Origin: Thiosymbion sp942492625
GTDB lineage: Bacteria > Pseudomonadota > Gammaproteobacteria > Chromatiales > Chromatiaceae
Assembly (NCBI GenBank): GCA_942492625.1
Contig: CALOFM010000036.1
Coordinates: forward strand, 1 to 64,000
Direction of reading: 5' to 3'
Length of the DNA stretch: 64,000 nt
In this document: piece by piece, positions 45,767 through 54,109 of the stretch
Position numbering within the stretch: position 1 is the stretch's first letter
Layout: each line of letters opens with the position of its first letter
Made by a program: the position numbers and the translations under genes
Notes under the pieces: model-generated
Database searches by the model: none
The model's input: only the letters and a program-made list of their open reading frames with translations
What the model was told of the DNA's origin: nothing

Positions 45767-46657
45767 ATGCTGGATCTACACAGCCTGGCCCTAATCGCCG
45801 AGCGCTATCGCGAGCTTCCGCCGGTTCGCGACTTCGAGCTTGCAGGCAGCCGGTTCGAGTTCGCCCGGCGGCGCTACCTGATGGGTGTGGTCAATCTGTC
45901 CGCCGACAGCTGGTATCGCGAGAGCGTGTGCCTGTCCGTCGATCATGCGGTCCGCCGCGGACGGCAGCTGCACCTGAGCGGAGCCGCACTCGTCGACGTC
46001 GGTGCCGAGAGCACCTTGCCCGATGCCTCATTGGTCTCGGCAGGCGATCAGCAATCGATGTTGCGGCCGGTCGTCAACCGGCTGTCCGGCGCCGGCGTCC
46101 CTGTGTCGGTGGAGACTTATCACCCGGAGGTCGCCAGCGCGGTACTCAATGATGGGGCACGGGTTATCAACCTGACAGGGCGAGAGGCAAGCAGGGAGAT
46201 CTTCCAAGCCGTGGCCAAGCAAAACGCAGGGGTCATCATTTGCTTCGTCGCCGGCGAGAACGTCCGCGAGGTGGGCGATCTCCCGGACCCGGCCCTGATC
46301 CACGACATCCAGACCGAGCATTTTCGGCGTCAAATCGAGTTGGCGACCTCCGTCGGCGTGGAGCGTATCTGGCTGGATCCCGGGCTCGGTTTCTATTACG
46401 GCAACAGCGAGGACGGCACCACCCGGGTCTCTTATCAGCTTCAAGTCTTCCTGCACAGCTTCCGCTTGCGTGAGCTGGGCTGGCCGATCTGCCATGCGTT
46501 GCCGCACGCCTTCCACCTGTTTCGCGAGGAAGTTCGCAGCGCCGAGGCGTTCTTCGCGGTGATAGCGGCTATCGGCGGCACCAGCCTGTTCCGCACCCAT
46601 GAGGTGGAGCGCGTTGCGCCGGTGCTCGAGGCCATGCAGTGGGCACCCCGGGTATGA
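45767..46657 (+). CDS. Divergent dihydropteroate-synthase-like protein
   Basis: 296 residues. The TIM barrel is recognisable: GVVNLSADSWYRESV (DHPS has NVTPDSFSDGG), LVDVGAESTLPDASLV (DIGGESTRPG), VPVSVETYHPEVASAVLNDG, INLTGREAS, IWLDPGLGFYYGNSEDG and SLFRTHEVERVAPVLEAM. Pterin-site residues (Asn, Asp, the final RTHEV Arg/His) are kept. The pABA/sulfonamide-site Arg after GEST is replaced (LPD) and the loop with the catalytic Lys of normal DHPS (SRKS-type) reads CHALPHAFHLF. So it likely binds an activated pterin but joins it to something other than pABA, or catalyses another step. The methyltransferase start overlaps its stop (ATGA). Confidence 0.85.
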   Translation: MLDLHSLALIAERYRELPPVRDFELAGSRFEFARRRYLMGVVNLSADSWYRESVCLSVDHAVRRGRQLHLSGAALVDVGAESTLPDASLVSAGDQQSMLRPVVNRLSGAGVPVSVETYHPEVASAVLNDGARVINLTGREASREIFQAVAKQNAGVIICFVAGENVREVGDLPDPALIHDIQTEHFRRQIELATSVGVERIWLDPGLGFYYGNSEDGTTRVSYQLQVFLHSFRLRELGWPICHALPHAFHLFREEVRSAEAFFAVIAAIGGTSLFRTHEVERVAPVLEAMQWAPRV

Positions 46658-47712
46658 CCGAATCGATCCAATGGCCGACGGTCACCGTCCATCCGAGCCA
46701 GCACCCGGACCGGCTGGAGGACCAGATCGCCCGCGCCCTGAGATCCCGGCGGCTGCCCGCCAAGCTCCACTATCTGACCCCGCAACAGGCGCGCCGCTGG
46801 CTTGCCGTGCATGCCGCCTACGCGCCCTCCGCGGGCGCTGTTGCCAGCACAACGGCGGCCTATAGCCGGTTGTTCCAGGACCTGGCACAGCGACTCGCCG
46901 GGAGGCCGGTGCAGATCATCAGCCTCGGGTGCGGCGGGGGGCAGAAGGACGCGCTGCTGGCCCGAGCCCTCCACAGGGCGGGCTGTTCGTTGCGCTATCT
47001 CGCCGTCGATGCCGGACAATCACTCGTGCTTATAGCCGCCGATGCTGTAAGCAACGCAGCACCGGTGCGGATGGTGCGGCGCCTGATCGCGGACCTCGAC
47101 GAGCTGGACGAATGGCGGGACTTCGTAGAGCAAGGGGGCGAAAGCGGCGAGGTGCAGCTCTTCTGTGCCTTCGGGGTCACGCCGAATGCGGACGCGGATC
47201 GATTGATCGCATGGCTCGCCCGGCAGTCCCTTGCGGGTGACCATTTGCTCGTCAGCGCCAACCTGTACGATCCGGGTGATCCGACGCACTGCCTCCAGGC
47301 GATTCTGCCCCAATACGACAATCCGGAGACGCGCCTCTGGCTCGCGACCTTCTTTTCCGACCTCGACTGGCCCGTAACGTCCGGGCAATTCGTCTTCCAT
47401 TTTCAGGAGCAAGCATCGCCAGCGCGAATCTGCGCGACCCTGACGGTACCGCAGGCAACTGTGGTGTCGATGGATGCAACGAGAATCGAGGTTCCACGCG
47501 GGGCCTGCTTTGAAGTCTTCTTCAGCAACCGTTTCCGTCCGGCGGATCTGACCGCCATGCTCAGGCGCCACGGATGCGGTCGCAGCTATTACCTGGAGAC
47601 CGCAATCTCTGAGGAGGCCGTGTGGCACGCCGAGCAGATCCAGTCAAGCCAGTCCGTGCGAGGGCTGGCCTCAAAGGAGATCGACGATGAGCGAAGGTTG
47701 GTTTGGCGCTGA
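46654..47712 (+). CDS. EgtD-like SAM-dependent methyltransferase
   Basis: 352 residues from ATG 46654. The Rossmann SAM site IISLGCGGGQKDALLARALH followed by YLAVDAGQSLVLIA, plus LFCAFGVTPNADADRLIAWL and a late VFHFQEQASP, resembles the histidine-specific methyltransferase family (PF10017, EgtD), which trimethylates the amino group of His. Some substrate-binding positions of EgtD cannot be checked by eye. In this operon the substrate may be a pterin side chain, an amino acid to be joined to a pterin, or the pterin ring. Its 3' end overlaps folB by 26 bases. Confidence 0.68.
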   Translation: MTESIQWPTVTVHPSQHPDRLEDQIARALRSRRLPAKLHYLTPQQARRWLAVHAAYAPSAGAVASTTAAYSRLFQDLAQRLAGRPVQIISLGCGGGQKDALLARALHRAGCSLRYLAVDAGQSLVLIAADAVSNAAPVRMVRRLIADLDELDEWRDFVEQGGESGEVQLFCAFGVTPNADADRLIAWLARQSLAGDHLLVSANLYDPGDPTHCLQAILPQYDNPETRLWLATFFSDLDWPVTSGQFVFHFQEQASPARICATLTVPQATVVSMDATRIEVPRGACFEVFFSNRFRPADLTAMLRRHGCGRSYYLETAISEEAVWHAEQIQSSQSVRGLASKEIDDERRLVWR

Positions 47713-48088
47713 GCGCAGCTATCATGTAACCGAGCTGAGGGACCTGTTGATCCGGGCCAAGGTCGGCTTGGCGGATTTCGAGCAACACCCCGGGCACTAT
47801 CAGCGGCTCTTGGTCAGCGCGGAGCTGTTTCGGCATGGCGGACCAAATCCTGCGGACAGGCTGGATCAGTGCATGGATTACGATCACATCTATCAGTACA
47901 TCCTGGGATGGGAGCAGCGGCCGCACACCGATCTGCTGGAGCCCCTCGCCGAGGAGCTGATCGAGGTCTGCTTTCGCGACCAGAGCGTCGAGGCATGCCG
48001 CGTCTCGCTAAAGAAACCCGACATCTTCCACAATGTGCGCTCGGCCGGAATCACCCTCTACCGTCGGCGCGCGGACCAGGCGCCTTGA
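47687..48088 (+). CDS. folB: Dihydroneopterin aldolase (FolB-like)
   Basis: 133 residues. The tunnelling fold is recognisable: IRAKVGLADFEQHPGHYQRL (Glu of the GVxxxE pterin-site motif), LDQCMDYDHIYQYIL (the catalytic Tyr) and EACRVSLKKPDIFHNVRSAG (catalytic Lys). FolB cleaves dihydroneopterin to 6-hydroxymethyl-dihydropterin, the FolK substrate, and can epimerise to dihydromonapterin. With FolK, the DHPS-like protein and the pteridine reductase it closes a complete pterin branch. No GTP cyclohydrolase is present in the window. It is the last gene of the operon. Confidence 0.85.
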   Translation: MSEGWFGAERSYHVTELRDLLIRAKVGLADFEQHPGHYQRLLVSAELFRHGGPNPADRLDQCMDYDHIYQYILGWEQRPHTDLLEPLAEELIEVCFRDQSVEACRVSLKKPDIFHNVRSAGITLYRRRADQAP

Positions 48089-48126
48089 GCGATTCTGGCA
48101 TGAGATTCTCCGCCATTCGCCTTAAG

Positions 48127-48140
48127 GCGATTTCTGTCAA
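48127..48140 (+). repeat. 14-base direct repeat, copy 2 (after the pterin operon)
   Basis: Exact copy of GCGATTTCTGTCAA at 43499-43512, lying 39 bases after the folB-like stop. The surrounding gap to the PBP1A gene (48089-48374) holds no other gene; a promoter for PBP1A is expected there. Confidence 0.4.
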
Positions 48141-48374
48141 TCGCCAAAGCAAATAACCGAGTGTTGACTCAGCCGGTCTGTACGGTTCGGGTTGATCGGC
48201 CTGCGCGCGAGGGGCAGAATCGACTCTGCGGGCGAGATGAGGGAAATAGGGCGATGGCTCCGCGGTTATCGTTTCCGCCAACCCGCCGGCGGTTCTTCAT
48301 CTCCCGGGACAAGGGGGGTACTGGAAGCGAACAAGCGCGCAGACCTGCCCGAGGCCCAGCCTACTGAAGCCTGG

Positions 48375-50870
48375 ATGGAATCTCTCATGGATAAAGACTT
48401 GGATGCCGAGGCAACTGCATCGCCCAACCCGGAAAACGAGGCTTCTGCCGAATCGCAGCCGAGCGAATCTTCGCCCAAGCGCGGCTCTTCCCTCCTCGCT
48501 GGCCTAGCGCGATTCTTCGCCGCGCTGGTGGGCGTCTCTCTCGATCTGGCCATGTTGGGACTCACCGCGGCCAGCGCGTTTGTTGCGGTCACGCTCACCG
48601 ACCTTCCCGAGACGGACGTACTCAAGGACGTGCGCTTACAGGAGCCGCTTCGCGTTTACACTGCCGACGGCGCCCTGATGGCCGAGTTCGGGGTGCAGCG
48701 CCGCAACCCGGTGTCCATTGACGAAATCCCTCCGATGCTGATCAAGGCGTTCCTGGCCATCGAGGACAGCCGCTTCTTCGAGCACGAGGGCATAGACCTC
48801 TTTGGCATCGCGCGGGCGACGGTCAGCTACGCCCGCACCGGCGAGCGCACCCAGGGCGGAAGCACCATCACCATGCAGCTTGCGCGCAACTTCTTCCTCA
48901 CCCGGGAGAAGACCTTTCGGCGCAAGTTCGCCGAGCTGCTCTTGGCACTGCACATCGAGCGCACGCTCACCAAGGAGGGGATTCTCGAGCTCTATCTGAA
49001 CAAAATCTTCTTCGGTCATAGGGCCTACGGGGTAGCCGCCGCAGCGGATGTCTATTATGGCAAATCGCTGGAGGACCTTCAGATCGCCGAGATGGCCATG
49101 CTCGCCGGAATCCCCAAGGCGCCGTCCGCCAACAACCCGATCACCAACCCCGGCCGGGCGCATGAACGCCGCAACTACGTCCTGCGGCGGATGCGCGATC
49201 TCGCTTACATCACCGGTGATGAGTTTCGAGCGGCCTCTGCGGTCACAGACCCGGCCCGCCTGCATCAGAAGGAGGTGGATCTAAATGCCGGATACGCGGC
49301 CGAAGTGATACGGCAGGAGATGTTCGAGCGATTTGGTGAAAACGCCTACCAGGAAGGCTATCGGGTAATCACGACCTTCGAGTCCGTCCTTCAGCGTGCC
49401 GCCCAGGATGCCTTGCGCAACTCCGTTCGGGCTTATGACAAGCGGCACGGCTATCACGGCGCCGAGGCGAAGTACGACATTGCGGGCGCGGACGACGTGA
49501 AATTCGATCGCCTGCTTGCGGCTGTTCGAGTGATGCCGGAGCTTACGGCCGGAATTGTCGTCGAGGCGGGCGGCAAAGAGGCGCAGGTCTACATCGGCAA
49601 GGGTGAGCGGATTACGCTCACCCTAAAGCAGGTCAAGTGGGCGCGGACCTTCAAGAGCGAGAAGTGGCGCGGACCTGCGCCACGAAAAGTGACTGACGCC
49701 GTGGCCGTGGGCGATCTCATCCGGCTGATCCGGGATGACAAAGGGCGGTGGGAGCTGTCGCAGATTCCCGCTGTCGCGGGTGCCCTGGTTTCCCTGTCGC
49801 CGGCGGATGGCGCTGTCCGCGCCCTGGTTGGGGGATACTTTTTCGATGACAGCAAGTTCAACCGGGCCGTGGACGCGCGCCGTCAACCCGGCTCCAGCTT
49901 CAAGCCCTTCATCTACTCCGCGGCCTTGAACAAGGGCTACACCCCGGTCAGCCGGGTGCGCGACGAGCCCTTTTCGCGGGCGGGCTGGAGTCCGCAGAAC
50001 TTCGACCGCAAGTACAAGGGGCGCATTCCCATGCGCAAGGCCCTGTACCTGTCCCGCAACCTGGCGGCCGTGAATACGCTCAACCGCGTCGGCTTGGACG
50101 AAGCCCGGGATTACATCCAACGGTTCGGTTTCGACCTCGAGGAGCTGCCCCTGGGTCTGTCCATGGCACTGGGAACCGCGGAGGTGTCACCGCTGCAACT
50201 GGCCGGGGCGTACGCCTTGTTCGCCAACGGCGGGTACCGCGTCACGCCCCATGTCATCGGCCGGATCGAGAACACCGCCGGTGAGGTCCTGTTCGAGGCC
50301 AAGGCGGCCCGCGCCTGCTCCGATTGCTGGGCCCGTTACGAGGACTCCACGGCAGAGACCGAGGTCTTTGCGCAGAACCAGTCGGACCTCGCCGAGCGGG
50401 TCCTGGATCCACGTTTGGCCTACCAGATGACCTCCATGCTGAAGGATGTGATCAAGCGCGGGACGGGGCGCAGGGCATTGAAGCTCGAGCGCGAGGACAT
50501 CGCCGGGAAAACCGGGACCACCAACGACACACGCGACTCCTGGTTTTGCGGGTTTCAAAAAGAGTATGTAACCGTCGCCTGGATGGGTTTCGATGCGTTT
50601 CATCCCCTTGGTAGGGGCGAGACCGGCGGTCAGGCCGCCATCGGTATGTGGATCGGGTTCATGGGCGTGGCCCTGAAGGACAAGCCCCTAGCGATCCTGG
50701 ACCCGCCGGACGGTATGGTGAAGAAGGGCAGCGAATGGATCCGGGAGGAATACGCGAACGCGCTGCAGGGTCCAAAGCCCGTGGGCTCTGCACGCCGCAC
50801 ATCCGGTGGCAAGAGAAACCGCGGCGGCGTCAAACGCCGCGCACCACGCGTCATCGACGAGCTGTTCTAG
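48375..50870 (+). CDS. mrcA: Penicillin-binding protein 1A (bifunctional transglycosylase/transpeptidase)
   Basis: About 831 residues from ATG 48375 (ATG 48387 is an equal alternative; earlier in-frame starts lack family character). An N-terminal membrane helix (VSLDLAMLGLTAASAFVAVT) precedes the GT51 domain with EDSRFFEHEGIDLFGIARA, TQGGSTITMQLARNFFL and the following catalytic set. The transpeptidase domain has SxxK in QPGSSFKPFIYSAALNKG, SxN in LYLSRNLAAVN and KTG in IAGKTGTTND. It polymerises and cross-links peptidoglycan. The C-terminal tail (about 790-831) is basic. Complete. Confidence 0.94.
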   Translation: MESLMDKDLDAEATASPNPENEASAESQPSESSPKRGSSLLAGLARFFAALVGVSLDLAMLGLTAASAFVAVTLTDLPETDVLKDVRLQEPLRVYTADGALMAEFGVQRRNPVSIDEIPPMLIKAFLAIEDSRFFEHEGIDLFGIARATVSYARTGERTQGGSTITMQLARNFFLTREKTFRRKFAELLLALHIERTLTKEGILELYLNKIFFGHRAYGVAAAADVYYGKSLEDLQIAEMAMLAGIPKAPSANNPITNPGRAHERRNYVLRRMRDLAYITGDEFRAASAVTDPARLHQKEVDLNAGYAAEVIRQEMFERFGENAYQEGYRVITTFESVLQRAAQDALRNSVRAYDKRHGYHGAEAKYDIAGADDVKFDRLLAAVRVMPELTAGIVVEAGGKEAQVYIGKGERITLTLKQVKWARTFKSEKWRGPAPRKVTDAVAVGDLIRLIRDDKGRWELSQIPAVAGALVSLSPADGAVRALVGGYFFDDSKFNRAVDARRQPGSSFKPFIYSAALNKGYTPVSRVRDEPFSRAGWSPQNFDRKYKGRIPMRKALYLSRNLAAVNTLNRVGLDEARDYIQRFGFDLEELPLGLSMALGTAEVSPLQLAGAYALFANGGYRVTPHVIGRIENTAGEVLFEAKAARACSDCWARYEDSTAETEVFAQNQSDLAERVLDPRLAYQMTSMLKDVIKRGTGRRALKLEREDIAGKTGTTNDTRDSWFCGFQKEYVTVAWMGFDAFHPLGRGETGGQAAIGMWIGFMGVALKDKPLAILDPPDGMVKKGSEWIREEYANALQGPKPVGSARRTSGGKRNRGGVKRRAPRVIDELF

Positions 50871-50891
50871 GGACGGTTACCGGATCCAGGA

Positions 50892-51719
50892 TCAGGGCAA
50901 ATCGCTGCGCTTGAAAACCAGGTAACCACCGAAGGCGCAAAAGGTACCGAGGAGGACGGGATAGACGAGCGCATAGGCGATATATCCGGCCTCGCCAAAG
51001 GCATCCAAAATCACATAGGCAGACGGCCCCAGAATGACGAGCTGTTGGTCGAGCAGCAACATGGCCGCAGTGCGGAACACCTGCAGCGGATTGGCCAGGA
51101 CGATGGCCACGGCGCTTTCCGGGGGAAGGTGCCCGCGGATCATTACCCCAAGCAGGATCAGGTCCAGGAACAACAGCAGGGTCAGCCAGATTACGAACGC
51201 CGACGCCTGGGCCACGTCCGCGGAGCGCGACAGGGTCGAGAGCAGCATCCCGATCCCCAGGAAACACCAGGCCAGCGCCATCAGCAGCCCGGTGTAGTAG
51301 ACGAACAGGGTCCAGGGCACCTCCGCGCCCTTGACCAGACCCCATAGGACCGCTCCGAGCATGGCCAAAAAGACCGGCAGAAACACCACGAGAAAGCGGC
51401 CGGCGAGCTTGCCCCAGAACCAGGGAGCTAGCCCGATGGGCAGGGAGAGCAGATACTCGTAGACCCCCGCCTCCCGGTCGCCCGCTACTGAGCGTACCGT
51501 GGTGACGAGGACAAAAACCGGCAGTATAGCCATGGCGAGCTGTATGTAGGTCACCATCAGGCGGGTCAGGCCGGTGAATCCCATGATGCGCGACTCGGTC
51601 AGCCCGAAGACGAACAGCAGGGCCACCAAAGCACCGAAGATCAGGGTATAGGCGACGAACCACTTGGCGCGCAGTGATTCCAGGATGTCCGTGTGTGCGG
51701 TGAGCCAGAAGTTCTTCAT
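50892..51719 (-). CDS. nosY: ABC-type permease of the nitrous oxide reductase maturation system
   Basis: 275 residues with six membrane segments, including TYIQLAMAILPVFVLVTTVR, SVAGDREAGVYEYLLSLPIG, GRFLVVFLPVFLAMLGAVLW and QASAFVIWLTLLLFLDLILL. This is the NosY permease that works with NosF (ATPase) and NosD to build the CuZ copper-sulfide centre of NosZ in the periplasm. Its start codon overlaps the nosL stop by one base. It is the last gene of the nos operon on this strand. Confidence 0.92.
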   Translation of the reverse strand: MKNFWLTAHTDILESLRAKWFVAYTLIFGALVALLFVFGLTESRIMGFTGLTRLMVTYIQLAMAILPVFVLVTTVRSVAGDREAGVYEYLLSLPIGLAPWFWGKLAGRFLVVFLPVFLAMLGAVLWGLVKGAEVPWTLFVYYTGLLMALAWCFLGIGMLLSTLSRSADVAQASAFVIWLTLLLFLDLILLGVMIRGHLPPESAVAIVLANPLQVFRTAAMLLLDQQLVILGPSAYVILDAFGEAGYIAYALVYPVLLGTFCAFGGYLVFKRSDLP

Positions 51720-52219
51720 TAGTGGCTGTGCCCACCGGTTGTTGTGTCGCTGGGACCACTGTGGATGTTGGAGCGGCGCTCCACCGCGAAGACGTGAGCC
51801 TTCGCCGCGACCCAGTCGAGGGCGCCTTTAGCAGGCTCCGATTGTGCACCCAGGCCGTATTGCATGGGGGTCTCCTGTCCGGTGAGGTAGTGGGCGCTGC
51901 GTGCATCAATCCAGGCTCCGCTGCGCCAGTCGTTGACCCAGATTTCGATCGCCGGGTCGTCCCGCCAGGGCTTGGCTTCCAGCCAGATCAGCGCGCAACC
52001 GGCGTCGTCGAAGAGATAGCTGCGCGAGCGTCCGTCCGGCTGTTTGCCCCGAACTTGGGCGGAATGTTTGCGGTCGGAAAGCAGCATCCTGCAACGCTCG
52101 CACGCGGTGCGGTCCCACTTGACGTCGACGGGCCCGGTCTCCGGGCCGCCGCCACAGCCCGCGAGCGAAGACAGGAACACCAGCACGAGAAAAGCCGGAA
52201 CCTTGGGCGCCTCACGCAT
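51719..52219 (-). CDS. nosL: NosL-type copper-binding lipoprotein
   Basis: 166 residues. A lipoprotein signal (KVPAFLVLVFLSSLAGCG) has the lipobox LAGC. The copper-binding motif is DRTACERCRMLLSDRKHSAQ (NosL normally has CGM here; the Cys-Met site is slightly altered, with CRM), followed by YLFDDAGCALIWLE. NosL delivers Cu(I) to the NosDFY system. The gene overlaps nosF by eight bases and nosY by one, so it lies inside the operon. The C-terminal GGHSH tail may bind metal. Confidence 0.88.
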   Translation of the reverse strand: MREAPKVPAFLVLVFLSSLAGCGGGPETGPVDVKWDRTACERCRMLLSDRKHSAQVRGKQPDGRSRSYLFDDAGCALIWLEAKPWRDDPAIEIWVNDWRSGAWIDARSAHYLTGQETPMQYGLGAQSEPAKGALDWVAAKAHVFAVERRSNIHSGPSDTTTGGHSH

Positions 52220-53096
52220 AACGCACCTGAGCCGACTCGGGCTCCAAGGCCTCGTCTATGCTGATGCTTGCGAGCAACGCGGCGTAGCGGGAGAGCATGC
52301 CCAGGAAACGCAGGCGATCCGGTCCCGCCACCCAACCCTCCCAGGTGCGTCCCCGGTCGGCAGTTTGGAAACCCCAGGGGGCGACCGCCCGGCCGAACGC
52401 TTCATCACTACGGGTCAGGACTACCCGGCAATGAAGTCGGCTGGCGAGATCCACCAGATCGGCGACCCGGTCGTCCAGGGCCACCAGGCCCTGGTCCAGC
52501 TCGATCACCCGATTGACCAGGGCGGCCACCTCGTCCAGCCGGTGACTGGAGATCAGCATGGCGGCCCTGTCCTGACGCTCGGCGAGTATCTCAAAGAAGA
52601 TCTGGCGCGCCTCCGGATCGAGGTTGGCCGCGGGCTCTTCCATGACCAGAAGCTCCGTATCCCTACCCAGCGCGATGCTAATCAAGAGCTTCTGCTTCTG
52701 GCCACCGGAAAGCTTGACGAAGGGCTGTCGGCGGAACCGCTCCAGGTCCAGCCCCAGCCGGCTGGCGACCTGCTCCATGCCCCTCGTATCCGCAGCGCAA
52801 ACGCCTGCAGCGAAGGCGATGAGCTGTCCCACGGGCATGCGCAGCGGTGGCGGCAGCTGCGGAACGAAACCGACCTTGGACAGAACCTCTTGCCGATGCG
52901 CCCGAGGATCGAGTCCGTCCACGCTCACCCTGCCCTGATAGTTGTATTCACCCAACAGGCAGCGGATGAGCGTGGTTTTACCGGCACCGTTGGAGCCTAC
53001 GAGTGCGACCCTATGCCCGCGCTCGATCAGCAGATCGATCCCTTTGAGGACTTCCTGCCGCCGGAATCTCTTGACGACCTTTTCGAACCCGATCAT
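52212..53096 (-). CDS. nosF: ABC-type ATPase of the NosDFY system
   Basis: 294 residues. Walker A LVGSNGAGKTTLIRCLLG, signature KLSGGQKQKLLISIALGR and Walker B ELLVMEEPAANLDPEARQ (an unusual MEEP in place of the more common DEP; the catalytic Glu is kept), then the switch His in AMLISSHRLDEVAALVN. It powers NosY/NosD copper-sulfide-centre assembly. Immediately before it is the NapH-like gene (13 bases) and after it nosL (overlap), so it is clearly part of the nos operon. Confidence 0.93.
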   Translation of the reverse strand: MIGFEKVVKRFRRQEVLKGIDLLIERGHRVALVGSNGAGKTTLIRCLLGEYNYQGRVSVDGLDPRAHRQEVLSKVGFVPQLPPPLRMPVGQLIAFAAGVCAADTRGMEQVASRLGLDLERFRRQPFVKLSGGQKQKLLISIALGRDTELLVMEEPAANLDPEARQIFFEILAERQDRAAMLISSHRLDEVAALVNRVIELDQGLVALDDRVADLVDLASRLHCRVVLTRSDEAFGRAVAPWGFQTADRGRTWEGWVAGPDRLRFLGMLSRYAALLASISIDEALEPESAQVRYA

Positions 53097-53109
53097 TTGG
53101 AGTCTTTGC

Positions 53110-54087
53110 TCACAGCGCCTTGTCCAGGCCCTTGACCTTGAAGCTCAGCGAGCTGGTCGGGCACAGATCCACGCACAGGCCGCAACGGGTGCAGTCCGCG
53201 CCTATGTCGGTATCCACGCCCTTCGCGCGTCCGCGGATGGTCACGTCCAGCACATGGGGCACCAAACAGACCTTGCGGCAGTCCCCCTCGTGGTTACAGC
53301 TTCGCATGTTGTACTGAACCCGTAACGGCGAGATGGTCCCGACCAGCCCGTAGGTCACGCCGATCGGGCACACATAGCGGCACCAAGCCCTGCGCGAGAC
53401 CAGGACCTCGAACGCCAGCAGAGCCAAAACCCATAGAAGAGCGATGCCGGGGCCATAGATCAGGGCGCGGCTCAATATTCCGGTGGGCGAAATGGTGTCG
53501 AAGACGGTGTAACCCGTAACCAGCGCGAGCAGGGCGAAGATCAGGTAGAAGAGGGTCCTCACCCCCCGGTGGAAGCGGTTGTCCCGGACCAGCTTCTTCT
53601 CCGCCAGCTTGAGGTGCAGGGTCTCGGCCCACTCGGCGATCAGATTATAGGGACAGGCCCAGGAGCAGAAGGACCGGCCGCCGAGCATCAACCAGAGCAC
53701 CAACACCGTCAGGGTCCCGATGACCAGGTTCAGCACCAGGTGCTTGTAGGCCAGTATGACCTGCAGGGCCGAGTTCAAGTCCGCCATATGAAAGCCGACG
53801 AAGCGCGAGGCGGTCAGCGCACCCTCCACCAGCTGGACATCGAAATAGTAAGAGACGACGAACAAGAGATTGACGAGGACCAGGGTAGCCCAGCGGCGGT
53901 TCCGCCACTTGTGACGATCGTGCGCCGTTGCCCTCCCCTCTTCCGCCTCCCTGAGCTTTTCCTTGGTCAGCTTCTCCTTGCGCTTCTCCGCGTAGATCGC
54001 CACCACCTCCGGCAGGCGCTCGTCGGGGGATGGCTTCTTCGGGGCGAGACCGATCAGTTGCCGCAGGGAATCGAGAAAGTAGCTCAT
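53110..54087 (-). CDS. nosH: NapH/NosH-like membrane ferredoxin subunit
   Basis: 325 residues with four membrane helices (WATLVLVNLLFVVSYYF, HLVLNLVIGTLTVLVLWLML, VRTLFYLIFALLALVTGYTV, IALLWVLALLAFEVLVSR). Cytoplasmic Cys motifs CSWACPYNLIAEW and CRYVCPIGV follow helix ends as in NapH. The C-terminal Fe-S motifs CNHEGDCRKVC and CTRCGLCVDLCPTSSLSFK bind two [4Fe-4S] clusters. Together with the NapG-like partner it would take electrons from quinol for NosZ, in place of NosR-type transfer. The highly charged N-terminus (RKEKLTKEKLREAEEGRA) precedes helix 1. Confidence 0.88.
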   Translation of the reverse strand: MSYFLDSLRQLIGLAPKKPSPDERLPEVVAIYAEKRKEKLTKEKLREAEEGRATAHDRHKWRNRRWATLVLVNLLFVVSYYFDVQLVEGALTASRFVGFHMADLNSALQVILAYKHLVLNLVIGTLTVLVLWLMLGGRSFCSWACPYNLIAEWAETLHLKLAEKKLVRDNRFHRGVRTLFYLIFALLALVTGYTVFDTISPTGILSRALIYGPGIALLWVLALLAFEVLVSRRAWCRYVCPIGVTYGLVGTISPLRVQYNMRSCNHEGDCRKVCLVPHVLDVTIRGRAKGVDTDIGADCTRCGLCVDLCPTSSLSFKVKGLDKAL

Positions 54088-54109
54088 GCGCGCATTTCAA
54101 TTCGTTCAC

